Source: WHTX01 sp038255145
GTDB lineage: Bacteria; Actinomycetota; Acidimicrobiia; Acidimicrobiales; CAIXPF01
DNA length: 64,000 bases
Assembly (NCBI GenBank): GCA_038255145.1
Contig: JBBSLP010000003.1
Span: 1-64,000, forward strand
Direction: 5' to 3'
The translations under genes were made by a program, and so were the position numbers. This document shows positions 1-8,258 of this stretch, piece by piece (within the stretch, counting starts at the first letter, position 1; every line of letters starts with the position of its first letter). Under the pieces are notes generated by a model. The model did not search any database, had not been told where the DNA came from, and worked only from the letters and a program-made list of their open reading frames with translations.

Positions 1-40
1 CAAAGAGCAGAACCAGTTACACCGTTTATGAGACAGTCCC
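1..40. mobile_element. Possible IS256-family (mutator-type) insertion sequence terminus
   Basis: Read on the minus strand from position 40 inward, the sequence starts GGGACTGTCTCATAAACGG and continues with a GTGTAAC motif, which resembles the terminal inverted repeats of IS256-like elements in actinobacteria. It lies 9 bp beyond the thiD stop codon. Only the outermost bases are inside the window and no transposase is visible, so this rests on recalled motif likeness alone. Confidence 0.35.
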
Positions 41-49
41 GACCGAGTG

Positions 50-859
50 TCAGTCCGTGCTGGCGGATCCCCAGCTGAAGTGGTCGAGGGGTCCGGGGCC
101 GTCGCCGAGGTTCCATGTTGCTGCGCCGGTCAGTGCGGAGGTGACGTAGGTCTTGGCTGCGTTGATGGCGTCGAGGGGGGTGTCTCCTCGGGCGAGGCGG
201 GCGGTGATGGCGGCGGAGAAGGTGCAGCCGGTGCCGTGGGTGTGATGAGTGGGGGATCGGGCTGCGCGGAGCAGGTGCATCGTGCGGCCGTCGTAGACGG
301 CGTCGACGGCTTCGGCGCCGTGGAGGTCGCCGCCTTTGACGACGACGTAGCCGGCGCCGCTGCGGTGGAGCTCTCGTGCCGCTTCGGCGAGGTCGTTGAC
401 GGTGTGCAGGGGCGCACCGATGAGCAGGGACGCTTCGTGGACGTTGGGCGTGACGATGAGGGCGTGAGGGAACAGCTCGGACAGGTGGGAGGTCTGGGTG
501 CCGTGGTCGGCCAGGCGGGCTCCGGTGGAGGCGGCCATGACAGGGTCGACGACGAGGTTGGGGAGCCGGCCGGTGGCGGCGAGAGCGGCGACCGCTTCGA
601 CGATGGCGGCGCTGGGGAGCATGCCGGTCTTGGTGGCGGTGATGTCGAGGTCGGTGAGGACGGCGTCGATCTGGGCGTGCAGGAACTCGGTGGGCGGGAT
701 GTGCACGGCGTGCACGCCCGTCGTGTTCTGCGCGGTGAGCGCGGTCACTGCGCTGGTGCCGTAGACGCCGTGGGCGGCGAAGGTCTTCAAGTCGGCTTGG
801 ATGCCCGCGCCGCCGCTGGAGTCCGAGCCGGCGATGGTGAGAGCGACCGGCGGGTTCAC
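50..859 (-). CDS. thiD: Hydroxymethylpyrimidine/phosphomethylpyrimidine kinase ThiD
   Basis: This 269-residue cytosolic ribokinase-fold enzyme phosphorylates HMP and HMP-P to HMP-PP, the pyrimidine donor for thiamine phosphate synthase. The N-terminal GSDSSGGAGIQADLK substrate motif is at residues 11-25, DPVM at 105-108, and the anion-hole motif HGTGCTFSAA at 208-217. Length is normal for the family. It is the last gene of the minus-strand thi operon, and its ATG overlaps the end of the upstream TenI/ThiE-like gene by 4 bp, so translation is probably coupled. Expression should follow the TPP riboswitch upstream of thiE. Confidence 0.95.
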   Translation of the reverse strand: MNPPVALTIAGSDSSGGAGIQADLKTFAAHGVYGTSAVTALTAQNTTGVHAVHIPPTEFLHAQIDAVLTDLDITATKTGMLPSAAIVEAVAALAATGRLPNLVVDPVMAASTGARLADHGTQTSHLSELFPHALIVTPNVHEASLLIGAPLHTVNDLAEAARELHRSGAGYVVVKGGDLHGAEAVDAVYDGRTMHLLRAARSPTHHTHGTGCTFSAAITARLARGDTPLDAINAAKTYVTSALTGAATWNLGDGPGPLDHFSWGSASTD

Positions 860-1491
860 TGCATCTCTCCGCGGGCATGGAGCGTGGCGAGGAGCTGGCG
901 GGTGGCGTCGGCCGGGTCGGCAGCGGCCATCACGGCGCCCATGGTCACTACGCCTTGGGCGCCGGCGGTGAGCCAGGACTCGGCGTTGGCAGCGTCGACG
1001 CCGCCCAAGGCGTACACGGGCAACGGCGCTGCGGCCTGACAGATCTCTGCCAGCCGTTCGGCCCCGAGGGCGGGGCCGTAGTGGGGTTTGGACGCGGACG
1101 GGGCAACGGGTGAGACGGTGGCGTAGTCGCAGCCTTCGGAGGCCGCGTTGCGCACGTCGGCGAGGTCGTGGCAGGAGCGTCCGACGAGCAGCTGGTCGGG
1201 GGGGAAGGGGTCTGTGGCGCTGAGGTGCACCCAGTCGATGTGTGCGCGGGCTGCGAGGTGGGGGTCGGACGCGATGCCGAGGCGGGCATCGCTGCCCGCC
1301 ATGGCGTGTCGCAGTTCCTGCGCGAGGCGGAGGCGGTGTCGGGCGGGTAGGTCCTTCTCGCGCAGCAGCACGGCTCGGGCGCCGGCCTCGACCGCAGCGG
1401 CGACCGTGGACACCAACGTGTGACCCTGCGCTTCGGCGGCGCGGCGGTCGGTCAACAGCACGAGGGAGGGCAACACGGCGCTGTCAGTCAT
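856..1491 (-). CDS. ThiE/TenI-family protein, probably TenI-like thiazole tautomerase
   Basis: This is the second of two ThiE-family TIM barrels in the operon (211 aa). It keeps LLREKDL at residues 42-48, an SCH motif at 106-108 and the phosphate-binding loop GGVDAAN near 162. The Asn-Asp-Arg triad that binds HMP-PP/Mg in true ThiE is Ala-Ser-Asp here (74-76), and the G-V-H-G strand is altered to WVHLS. The other copy (3673-4311) keeps these residues. TenI, which aromatises the thiazole product of ThiG, shows a similar loss of pyrimidine-pyrophosphate residues, and this gene follows thiG directly with a 4-bp overlap. A redundant ThiE cannot be excluded. Confidence 0.75.
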   Translation of the reverse strand: MTDSAVLPSLVLLTDRRAAEAQGHTLVSTVAAAVEAGARAVLLREKDLPARHRLRLAQELRHAMAGSDARLGIASDPHLAARAHIDWVHLSATDPFPPDQLLVGRSCHDLADVRNAASEGCDYATVSPVAPSASKPHYGPALGAERLAEICQAAAPLPVYALGGVDAANAESWLTAGAQGVVTMGAVMAAADPADATRQLLATLHARGEMQ

Positions 1492-2315
1492 GGGGCGCCG
1501 AGGTCGATCGTGGTGAGCTTCGGGGCGCCTTGTTGGGGTGTGGAGCGAACTGCGTGCCAGCGGCGCGGGATGCGTCCGGCGTGCCGGGCGTGGTAGCCGG
1601 CTTCGACGGCGTGTCGCATGGCTGCGGCCATGCGAGCGGGATCCTGGGCACGCGTCACTGCGGAGGCGACGAGCACGGCGTCACAGCCGAGCTCCATGGC
1701 CAGCGCGGCGTCGGAGGCGGTGCCGATCCCGGCGTCGAGCACTACGGGCACGGAGGCCTGCTCCACGATGAGGGCGATGTTGTGGGGGTTGCGGATGCCG
1801 AGCCCACTGCCGATCGGCGAGCCGAGGGGCATCACTGCGGCGCAGCCGAGCTGGGCGAGACGGCGGGCGGTGACGGGGTCGTCGTTCGTGTAGGCCAGGA
1901 CCGCGAACCCGTCGTCGACCAGTGTCTCTGCGGCGTCGAGCAGCTCGACGGGGTCGGGCAGGAGCGTGACGTCGTCACCGATGACTTCGAGCTTGATCCA
2001 GTCGGTGTTGAACGCCTCTCGGGCGAGCTGCGCGGTCAGCACCGCTTCCCGGGCGGTGAAGCAGCCCGCCGTGTTGGGCAGCAGCCGCACCCCGACCCTT
2101 GTGAGCACGTCGAGCAGTGAACCGCGGGAGTCCACGTCGACGCGGCGGAGGGCGACGGTGGCCACCGCGGTGCCCGAAGCCCGTAGCGCGGCCTCCAGCG
2201 CGTCGAGGCTTGTCGCACCGCCTGTGCCCATGAGGAGCCGGGAGGAGAGCTCGATTCCTCCGATCTGGAGCGCTTGGGCTGGGAGCTGTGTCGGTGGGCC
2301 CATCGATGCGGTCAA
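1488..2315 (-). CDS. thiG: Thiazole synthase ThiG
   Basis: ThiG condenses deoxyxylulose 5-phosphate, dehydroglycine and ThiS-thiocarboxylate sulfur into the thiazole phosphate moiety. The TIM-barrel protein is 275 aa. The imine-forming lysine is K108 in DWIKLEVIGD; NTAGC (81-85) and MPLGSPIGSGLG (162-173) are the usual phosphate and substrate loops. It starts 3 bp after thiS and its stop overlaps the next gene. The dehydroglycine supplier is ThiO, encoded two genes upstream, which marks the aerobic route rather than ThiH. No ThiF adenylyltransferase is seen in this window. Confidence 0.95.
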   Translation of the reverse strand: MTASMGPPTQLPAQALQIGGIELSSRLLMGTGGATSLDALEAALRASGTAVATVALRRVDVDSRGSLLDVLTRVGVRLLPNTAGCFTAREAVLTAQLAREAFNTDWIKLEVIGDDVTLLPDPVELLDAAETLVDDGFAVLAYTNDDPVTARRLAQLGCAAVMPLGSPIGSGLGIRNPHNIALIVEQASVPVVLDAGIGTASDAALAMELGCDAVLVASAVTRAQDPARMAAAMRHAVEAGYHARHAGRIPRRWHAVRSTPQQGAPKLTTIDLGAP

Positions 2316-2318
2316 CGC

Positions 2319-2519
2319 TCAGCCTCCTTGCGCGGCGGTGAGGATCTCGACACGGTCGTCGTCGGTCAGGACGGTCGTGTCCCAGCAGCTGGCCGGCACC
2401 ACCTCCTCGTTCACCGCGGCGGCGAAACCTCGGCGTCCCCGGCCGAGCCCGTCCACCACGACACCGAGCGTCGCTCCGAGGACCACGCCGGTGCTCTCGC
2501 CGTTCACGACGACGTTCAC
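2319..2519 (-). CDS. thiS: Sulfur carrier protein ThiS
   Basis: This 66-residue ubiquitin-like protein starts MNVVVNGES and ends in the diagnostic Gly-Gly (ILTAAQGG), which is converted to a thiocarboxylate to give sulfur to ThiG. It lies between thiO, whose 3' end it overlaps by 4 bp, and thiG. Size and position match other actinobacterial thiOSG operons. The middle (GLGRGRRGFAAAVNEEVVP) is the usual conserved loop and strand. Confidence 0.93.
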   Translation of the reverse strand: MNVVVNGESTGVVLGATLGVVVDGLGRGRRGFAAAVNEEVVPASCWDTTVLTDDDRVEILTAAQGG

Positions 2520-3676
2520 GGCGCTACCGCCGCCCGCAGCGAGGACCCTGCGAACCGGTCGGGACCGAACGGGATGAGGTGGTCGGGCAGGTCCCCGCCG
2601 GTGAGGACCTGGGTGATGGCTTCGGCGGTGACCGGGGTGAGCAGGATGCCGTTGCGGCCGTGCCCGGTGGCCATGATGAGCCCCGGCAGGGTGGTGGGAC
2701 CGACCAGGGGCGCGTTGTCAGGGCTTGCTGGGCGCAGGCCGGCCCAGCACTCCACCAGCACGGCCTCGTCCACGCCGGGCACGAGCTCACGGGCAGCGCG
2801 CAGCAGCTCGTGCACGGCACCCGCGGTCACGTTCACGTCGAAGCCCTGCTCTTCCATCGTCGCCCCCACGACGAGCTCACCGTCGGACCGGGGCACCAGG
2901 TACACCGACGCGCCTCGTACAAGGCCCCGCACGGTGCGGCCGAGCAGCGGTGCGCCAGGATCGGTGCGCAGGCGCAGGATCTGTCCCTTGACGGGTCGCA
3001 CCGGTGGCAGCAGCCCCTCAGGCACGCCGCCGAGCTGCCCGGACCAGCAGCCCGCGGCCAGCACGACCGTCGGGGCCCGCAGGAGGCTGCCGTCGCCGAG
3101 TCGCACACCGTCGACCCGGTCGCTGTGGCACTCCAGTCTGGTGGCGCTGCCGTTGACCAGCCGGACGCCGGCTCTGAGGTCGGCACGGCGGAGGGCGCCT
3201 TCCAGTCGACGGTTGTCGACCTGGTGATCTCCATCGGCGAGGATCCCGCCTCGCACGCTGGGCGTGAGCGCCGGCTCATAGGAACGGCACTCACGGCCCC
3301 GTAGCCGCGTGACCGCCAACCCGAGCCGGAGCTGGTGGTGGTACAGCTCGTCGAGGGCGGCGTTGTCGTCGGTGTCGCCGGCCACGACCAGCGTCCCGCA
3401 CGGCCGGTAGCCCACGGTCATGTCCGACGCGACTTCCAGCTCCGCCACGAAGGCGGGGTACTGGGCGGCGGAGCGGAGGTTCAGCCCGAGGAGCGCGTCT
3501 TCGCCGTAGTGCACCTCGGTCACCGGTGCGAGCATGCCTGCGGCTGCCCACGAAGCCCGTTCGCGTCTGGCGTCGTCCACCACGCTGACCGTCAAGCCCG
3601 CCATGGCGGCCTTCCAGGCGACACCAAGCCCGATCACGCCGCCCCCGACGACAACCACATCCAGCTGCTGGCTCAC
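2516..3676 (-). CDS. thiO: Glycine oxidase ThiO
   Basis: This FAD-dependent amine oxidase (386 aa) oxidises glycine to iminoacetate (dehydroglycine) for ThiG. The N-terminal dinucleotide-binding strand VVVVGGGVIGLG spans residues 7-18, and the C-terminal FAD motif reads ATGHGRNGILLTP. It overlaps thiE upstream and thiS downstream by 4 bp each. Because ThiO uses O2, this pathway is aerobic. General DAO-family D-amino acid oxidases look similar, but the thi context decides the assignment. Confidence 0.93.
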   Translation of the reverse strand: MSQQLDVVVVGGGVIGLGVAWKAAMAGLTVSVVDDARRERASWAAAGMLAPVTEVHYGEDALLGLNLRSAAQYPAFVAELEVASDMTVGYRPCGTLVVAGDTDDNAALDELYHHQLRLGLAVTRLRGRECRSYEPALTPSVRGGILADGDHQVDNRRLEGALRRADLRAGVRLVNGSATRLECHSDRVDGVRLGDGSLLRAPTVVLAAGCWSGQLGGVPEGLLPPVRPVKGQILRLRTDPGAPLLGRTVRGLVRGASVYLVPRSDGELVVGATMEEQGFDVNVTAGAVHELLRAARELVPGVDEAVLVECWAGLRPASPDNAPLVGPTTLPGLIMATGHGRNGILLTPVTAEAITQVLTGGDLPDHLIPFGPDRFAGSSLRAAVAP

Positions 3677-4311
3677 GCGTGCACCCCCCCGGCGGCTCGG
3701 GTGAGGGCAGCGACGAACGCCGCCGTCGCCGCCTGCGGGTCCGGAGCCCGGGCGATGGCACCCATGACGGCGACGCCGTAGGCGCCGGCCGCGATCACCT
3801 CACCCACCCGTGGCACCGTGATCCCCGAGATTGCGATCAACGGGATCGTGACGGCCGCCGCCACGTCGGTCAGCATGGCCGGCCCGAGTGGCGGGGGCAG
3901 CCCCTCCTTCGAGGAGGTGAGGTAGATGGGGCCGATGCCGAGATAGCTGGCCCCCTCCGCCTGGCGCTGCTCGGAGGTCTCGCGGCGGCGGGCCGTCCCT
4001 CCCACGATGCACTCTGGGCCCACCAGCCGACGGGCCACATCGACAGGGAGGTCCTCGGCGCCGACGTGCACCCCGTCCGCGCCCGTAGCGAGGGCCAGAT
4101 CAGCTCGGTCGTTCACGATGCAGGCCGCCCCTGCCGCCCGGCAGCGCTCAGCGATGGCCGCCACCGCCTCATACGCCGCTGCGTCCGTGACGCCCTTGGG
4201 CCGTACTTGCAGGACAGGAGCGCCACCTGCGAGCGCAGCCTCGGCCAGCGCAACCGGGTGGGGCGCGTGCGGGCTGACGTCGATGATCACGTGCAGGCGG
4301 CCAAGCCCCAT
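3673..4311 (-). CDS. thiE: Thiamine phosphate synthase ThiE
   Basis: ThiE joins HMP-PP and thiazole phosphate to give thiamine monophosphate. This 212-aa copy keeps the catalytic features: QVRPKG at 35-40, NDR at 67-69, GVHVG at 80-84 and GPIYLTSSK at 127-135. It is the first gene of the minus-strand operon. The ATG is preceded by a strong GGAGGAGG site at about 4318-4325, some 45 bp after the end of the TPP riboswitch. With a second ThiE-like gene in the operon, this one is the likelier true synthase. Confidence 0.93.
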   Translation of the reverse strand: MGLGRLHVIIDVSPHAPHPVALAEAALAGGAPVLQVRPKGVTDAAAYEAVAAIAERCRAAGAACIVNDRADLALATGADGVHVGAEDLPVDVARRLVGPECIVGGTARRRETSEQRQAEGASYLGIGPIYLTSSKEGLPPPLGPAMLTDVAAAVTIPLIAISGITVPRVGEVIAAGAYGVAVMGAIARAPDPQAATAAFVAALTRAAGGVHA

Positions 4312-4368
4312 CGCGCTCCTCCTCCATGCCTACAGAGCCGGAGCGCAACAGGAGGACGGTCTTTCATG

Positions 4369-4460
4369 CTCCCTGGCGCCGGCATTACCCGGATCAGGTT
4401 CGAACGGTCGGGGGCTACCAGCCCACCCTCTCAGCCCGGTCCCACCGAGCTCCCGTGTTG
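4369..4460 (-). promoter_or_regulatory. TPP riboswitch (thi box) upstream of thiE operon
   Basis: Read on the minus strand this has the conserved thi-box pieces in order: CTGAGA (complement of 4429-4434), ACCTGATC (complement of 4392-4399) and GTAATGCC (complement of 4381-4388), followed by GGCGCCAGGGAG. It lies between a plausible promoter and the thiE ribosome-binding site, so it should repress thiE-thiO-thiS-thiG-tenI-thiD when TPP is plentiful. In actinobacteria such elements usually act on translation initiation; the mechanism here was not determined. Confidence 0.93.
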
Positions 4461-4467
4461 CACAGCC

Positions 4468-4495
4468 ACGGTAGCAATCCACTGCCCGCGTCACA
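4468..4495 (-). promoter_or_regulatory. Candidate promoter for the minus-strand thi operon
   Basis: On the minus strand TGTGAC (complement of 4490-4495) and TACCGT (complement of 4468-4473) are separated by 16 bp, a loose match to an actinobacterial housekeeping promoter. A transcript starting 6-9 bp downstream would begin almost exactly at the riboswitch. This is inference from spacing and position only. Confidence 0.35.
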
Positions 4496-4653
4496 TAACC
4501 GTGCCCAGCTCGGCTGCTGGCTGCTGTTCGATCCGACGCCAGCCCTCGCTTCGGGGGGGGAGAGCATGTGGTGCCGCCCGGTCACGCCCACGGTCCATTC
4601 CGGGGCTTGCGCCCGGGCGACCGGTTCTGGCAGCTTGCTAGGCAATCAAAAAG

Positions 4654-4746
4654 TGCACGCGGGTGCTCGGCGTGAACCGGGCTGAGAGGACGCTTCTTGG
4701 CGTCGACCGCTGAACCTGATCCGGGTAATGCCGGCGCAGGGAGGGG
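4654..4746 (+). promoter_or_regulatory. TPP riboswitch (thi box) upstream of thiC
   Basis: A second thi box lies on the plus strand: CTGAGA at 4682-4687, ACCTGATC at 4714-4721, GTAATGCC at 4725-4732 and GGCGCAGGGAG at the 3' end. Its last bases overlap the AGGGAGGGG Shine-Dalgarno stretch (about 4737-4745) just before the thiC ATG at 4752. Ligand binding could therefore hide the ribosome-binding site directly. An ATG inside the aptamer (4728) is in frame with thiC but belongs to the conserved RNA and is not the start. Confidence 0.94.
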
Positions 4747-4751
4747 TAGCC

Positions 4752-6479
4752 ATGAGCGACACGTCGCGGCAGAAGGTGTACGTCCCAGGGTCGCGTCCGG
4801 ACCTACGGGTGCCGTTCGCCGAGGTCGGTCTGGGTGACTCCCCGAAAGGGGAGCCGAACCCCCCGGTCCGCCTCTACGACACGAGCGGGCCAGGCGCCGA
4901 CCCGCTCGTCGGTCTCGGAGCACTGCGCCGCCCGTGGATCCTGGGGCGGAATGACGTTGAGCCGTACGAGGGTCGGGGGCCCAACCTCCGCGACGACGGC
5001 CGCGGCGCGGTGCGGGCCGGTCGCACGCCCGAGTCGTTCCCCGGTGGAATCGCTCAGCCGCTGCGGGCCCGGGCCGGTCGGGTCGTGACCCAGCTGCACT
5101 ACGCCCGGCGAGGTGAAGTCACCCCCGAGATGGAGTTCGTCGCCATCCGCGAGGGCGTGACACCCGAGCTGGTGCGTGACGAGATCGCTGCCGGTCGGGC
5201 CATCCTGCCCGCGAACGTGAACCACCCCGAGTCCGAGCCCATGGCCATCGGGCGCAAGCTGCTGGTCAAGGTCAACGCCAACATCGGCAACTCGGCCGTC
5301 ACCTCGTCGATCTCCGAAGAGGTCGACAAGCTCACGTGGGCCACCCGGTGGGGCGCGGACACCGTCATGGACCTCTCCACCGGTCAGGACATCCACACCA
5401 CCCGAGAGTGGATCATCCGCAACTCGCCGGTACCGATCGGGACCGTTCCCATCTACCAGGCACTGGAGAAGGTCGACGGCCGCCCCGCCGAGCTCACCTG
5501 GGAGCTGTTCCGCGACACGATCATCGAGCAGGCCGAACAGGGCGTCGACTACATGACGGTGCATGCCGGCGTGCTGCTCCGCTACATCCCTCTCACCATC
5601 GGCCGAGTCACCGGCATCGTCAGTCGCGGGGGGTCGATCCTGGCCGCCTGGTGCCTGGCCCACCACCAGGAGAACTTCCTCTACACCCGCTTCGAGGAGC
5701 TCTGCGAGATCTTCGCCGCCTACGACGTGGCCTTCTCGCTCGGTGACGGGCTCCGCCCCGGGTCCATCGCCGACGCCAACGACGCCGCCCAGCTGGCCGA
5801 GCTGCGCACACTCGGCGAGCTGACCGAGGTGGCATGGCGCCACGACGTCCAGGTCATGATCGAAGGGCCTGGGCACGTGCCCTTGCACAAGATCAAGGAG
5901 AACGTCGACCTCCAGCTGGACTGGTGTCACGAAGCGCCCTTCTACACACTGGGCCCGCTCACGACCGACGTGGCACCGGGCTATGACCACATCACGTCTG
6001 CCATCGGCGCGGCGGTGATCGGCATGCACGGCACCGCCATGCTCTGCTACGTCACCCCCAAAGAGCACCTCGGTCTGCCCAACCGGGATGACGTCAAGGC
6101 CGGCGTGATCGCCTACAAGATCGCCGCCCACGCTGCCGACCTCGCCAAGGGCCACCCCGGGGCCCAGGCGTGGGACGACGCCCTGTCCAAAGCCCGCTTC
6201 GAGTTCCGCTGGCACGACCAGTTCGAGCTGGCCATGGACCCCGACACCGCCCGCAGCTACCACGACGAGACACTCCCCGCCGAGCCGGCCAAGACCGCCC
6301 ACTTCTGCTCCATGTGCGGCCCGAAGTTCTGCTCGATGCGCATCAGTCACGACCTGCGCGACTACGCCGCCGAACACGGCGTCAACGTCGACACCGCCAT
6401 CGAGCTCGGCATGAAAGAGAAGACCGCCGAGTTCGAGGACAACGGAAACCAGCTCTACCTGACCGAGAAGCCCGCTTGA
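4752..6479 (+). CDS. thiC: Phosphomethylpyrimidine synthase ThiC
   Basis: ThiC is a radical-SAM enzyme that rearranges aminoimidazole ribotide to HMP-P, the pyrimidine half of thiamine. The 575-aa protein ends with the [4Fe-4S]-binding motif CSMCGPKFC (C519, C522, C527), typical of the family. The start at 4752 is chosen because it follows an AGGGAGGGG site; the in-frame ATG 24 bp upstream lies inside the riboswitch. The stop codon overlaps a TTG start of the BluB-CobT fusion gene, so the two are probably co-expressed under TPP control. It is a canonical ThiC in neighbourhood (thi genes, thi box) rather than a BzaA/BzaB paralogue. Confidence 0.96.
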   Translation: MSDTSRQKVYVPGSRPDLRVPFAEVGLGDSPKGEPNPPVRLYDTSGPGADPLVGLGALRRPWILGRNDVEPYEGRGPNLRDDGRGAVRAGRTPESFPGGIAQPLRARAGRVVTQLHYARRGEVTPEMEFVAIREGVTPELVRDEIAAGRAILPANVNHPESEPMAIGRKLLVKVNANIGNSAVTSSISEEVDKLTWATRWGADTVMDLSTGQDIHTTREWIIRNSPVPIGTVPIYQALEKVDGRPAELTWELFRDTIIEQAEQGVDYMTVHAGVLLRYIPLTIGRVTGIVSRGGSILAAWCLAHHQENFLYTRFEELCEIFAAYDVAFSLGDGLRPGSIADANDAAQLAELRTLGELTEVAWRHDVQVMIEGPGHVPLHKIKENVDLQLDWCHEAPFYTLGPLTTDVAPGYDHITSAIGAAVIGMHGTAMLCYVTPKEHLGLPNRDDVKAGVIAYKIAAHAADLAKGHPGAQAWDDALSKARFEFRWHDQFELAMDPDTARSYHDETLPAEPAKTAHFCSMCGPKFCSMRISHDLRDYAAEHGVNVDTAIELGMKEKTAEFEDNGNQLYLTEKPA

Positions 6480-8245
6480 ACCACGACACGGTCACCGAGA
6501 CAGATCGCGACTCGCTCTACCGGATCATCAACGCCCGCCGAGACGTCCGACGTCACTTCCGCCCCGACCCAGTGCCCGACGACGTCCTGCTTCGGGTTCT
6601 CGCCGCCGCCCACGTCGCGCCCTCCGTAGGCCTGTCTCAACCCTGGGACTTCCTGGTCATCACCGACACCGACGTCCGGCGCAGCGTCGCTGCACACGTC
6701 GAACGGACACGCCGCGACTTCGCCCAGACCCTCCCGTCAGCGCGCGCCGCCCAGTTCGACCGGATCAAGATCGAAGCCGTCCTCGACACCCCCCTCAACA
6801 TCGTCGTCACCACCACCCAGGAACGAGGCTCCGCCCACATCCTCGGCCGCGCCACCCAACCAGCGACCGCCGCCTACTCAACCTGCCTGGCCATCGAGAA
6901 CCTGTGGCTCGCAGCACGAGCCGAGCACCTCGGGGTCGGATGGGTCAGCTTCGCCGAACCCGACGAGCTCGCCCGTCTCCTGCAGCTCCCCAGCCATGTC
7001 GAGATCGTCGCCTACCTCTGTCTCGGCTACGTCGAGCAGTTCGATCCTGAACCCGAGCTCGCCCTCGCCGGCTGGGCCTCGCGCCGCCCCCTCACCTGGG
7101 CCATCCACCGGGAACGATGGGGCGAACGGGACACCACACCGTTCGCCGATGCGTGCGAGCACGTGCGCGACCTCGACAAGACGGCGATGCAAGACGCCCG
7201 GGAGCACGACCGTCGACTCACCAAACCCCCCGGCTCGCTCGGCCAGCTGGAAGACTGCGCCGTCCGCCTCGCCGGCATAGCCAGCACCTCCCCGCCCCCC
7301 CTACCCGCACCAGCCACAGTGGCGGTGTTCGCCGCAGACCACGGGGTCGTCGCCGAAGGCGTCACACCATGGCCTGCCGACGTGACCGCCCAGATGGTCG
7401 CGAGCTTCTGTGCCGGTGGGGCCGCCATCAACGTCATCGCTCGACAGGTCGGAGCAGAAGTCGTCGTGGTCGACGTCGGCGTGGCAGCCACCCTGGAACC
7501 AGCCCCCAACTTGCTGCGCCGCAAGGTGGCAGCCGGTTCGGCCAACCTGCGCCACGCCCCCGCCATGACCCCTGAACAGACCCGGCGGGCTCTCGACGTC
7601 GGCGCCGAAGTGGCACGCGAGCTCGTAGCAGGCGGCGCCCGCTGTCTCATCACCGGCGACATGGGCATCGGCAACACCACACCCTCCGCCGCCCTCATCA
7701 GCTGGTTCACCAAACGCACGGCGGCCGAGATCACCGGACGGGGCACCGGCATCGACAACAACATGCTCGCCGTCAAGATCGCCGTGATCGAAGACGCCAT
7801 CGCCCGCACCCGACGATCCACCGACCCCGACGATGCACTCTTCGTCCTCGCCTCCCTCGGAGGACTGGAGATCGCCGCCCTCAGCGGCTTCATCATCGGT
7901 GGTGCTGCCGCCCGAGTCCCCGTCATCGTCGATGGCGTCATCTCGGCCGCGGCCCTCCTCGCCGCCGTCGAGATCTGCCCCGGGGCCGTCGCCTACACCT
8001 TCGCCGGGCACCGCTCCGCTGAGCCCGGCAGCACCGCCGTCCTCGACCACCTCGGGCTCCGGCCCCTGCTCGACCTCGACCCCCGCCTCGGCGAAGGCAC
8101 CGGCGCCTGCCTCGCCCTCCCCCTGCTGCAAACAGCAGCACGCCTGCACGGTGAGATGGCAACCTTCCACCAGTCCGGCGTCACCCCGAAGACCAGCTCA
8201 TCCACGGACGTCGTCGCGAGTGCGACGTCAACGCTCAGCTCATGA
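6476..8245 (+). CDS. bluB-cobT: Fused 5,6-dimethylbenzimidazole synthase (BluB) and CobT phosphoribosyltransferase
   Basis: One 589-aa reading frame carries both steps of cobalamin lower-ligand supply. Residues ~15-215 are BluB, which makes dimethylbenzimidazole from FMNH2 and O2: RRDVRRHF at 21-28, APSVGLSQPW at 48-57 and GVGWVS at 153-158. Residues ~225-589 are CobT, which makes alpha-ribazole phosphate from DMB and nicotinate mononucleotide: KPPGSLGQLE at 250-259, and the catalytic glutamate in GEGTGA (E540). The likely start is TTG at 6476, overlapping the thiC stop by 4 bp; no in-frame ATG or GTG precedes the BluB domain after that stop. A BluB/CobT2 fusion is known from Propionibacterium freudenreichii. 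The thiC-coupled, TPP-riboswitch position is notable. Confidence 0.92.
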   Translation: MNHDTVTETDRDSLYRIINARRDVRRHFRPDPVPDDVLLRVLAAAHVAPSVGLSQPWDFLVITDTDVRRSVAAHVERTRRDFAQTLPSARAAQFDRIKIEAVLDTPLNIVVTTTQERGSAHILGRATQPATAAYSTCLAIENLWLAARAEHLGVGWVSFAEPDELARLLQLPSHVEIVAYLCLGYVEQFDPEPELALAGWASRRPLTWAIHRERWGERDTTPFADACEHVRDLDKTAMQDAREHDRRLTKPPGSLGQLEDCAVRLAGIASTSPPPLPAPATVAVFAADHGVVAEGVTPWPADVTAQMVASFCAGGAAINVIARQVGAEVVVVDVGVAATLEPAPNLLRRKVAAGSANLRHAPAMTPEQTRRALDVGAEVARELVAGGARCLITGDMGIGNTTPSAALISWFTKRTAAEITGRGTGIDNNMLAVKIAVIEDAIARTRRSTDPDDALFVLASLGGLEIAALSGFIIGGAAARVPVIVDGVISAAALLAAVEICPGAVAYTFAGHRSAEPGSTAVLDHLGLRPLLDLDPRLGEGTGACLALPLLQTAARLHGEMATFHQSGVTPKTSSSTDVVASATSTLSS

Positions 8246-8258
8246 CCACCACCGCCCT

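Noticed and set aside
4728..4751. In-frame ATG 24 bp upstream of the chosen thiC start
   Set aside because: It lies inside the conserved GTAATGCC segment of the TPP aptamer and has no ribosome site, whereas ATG 4752 follows AGGGAGGGG.
4803..6377. Long minus-strand open frame opposite thiC
   Set aside because: ThiC is fully conserved on the plus strand; the opposite frame has no recognisable motifs.
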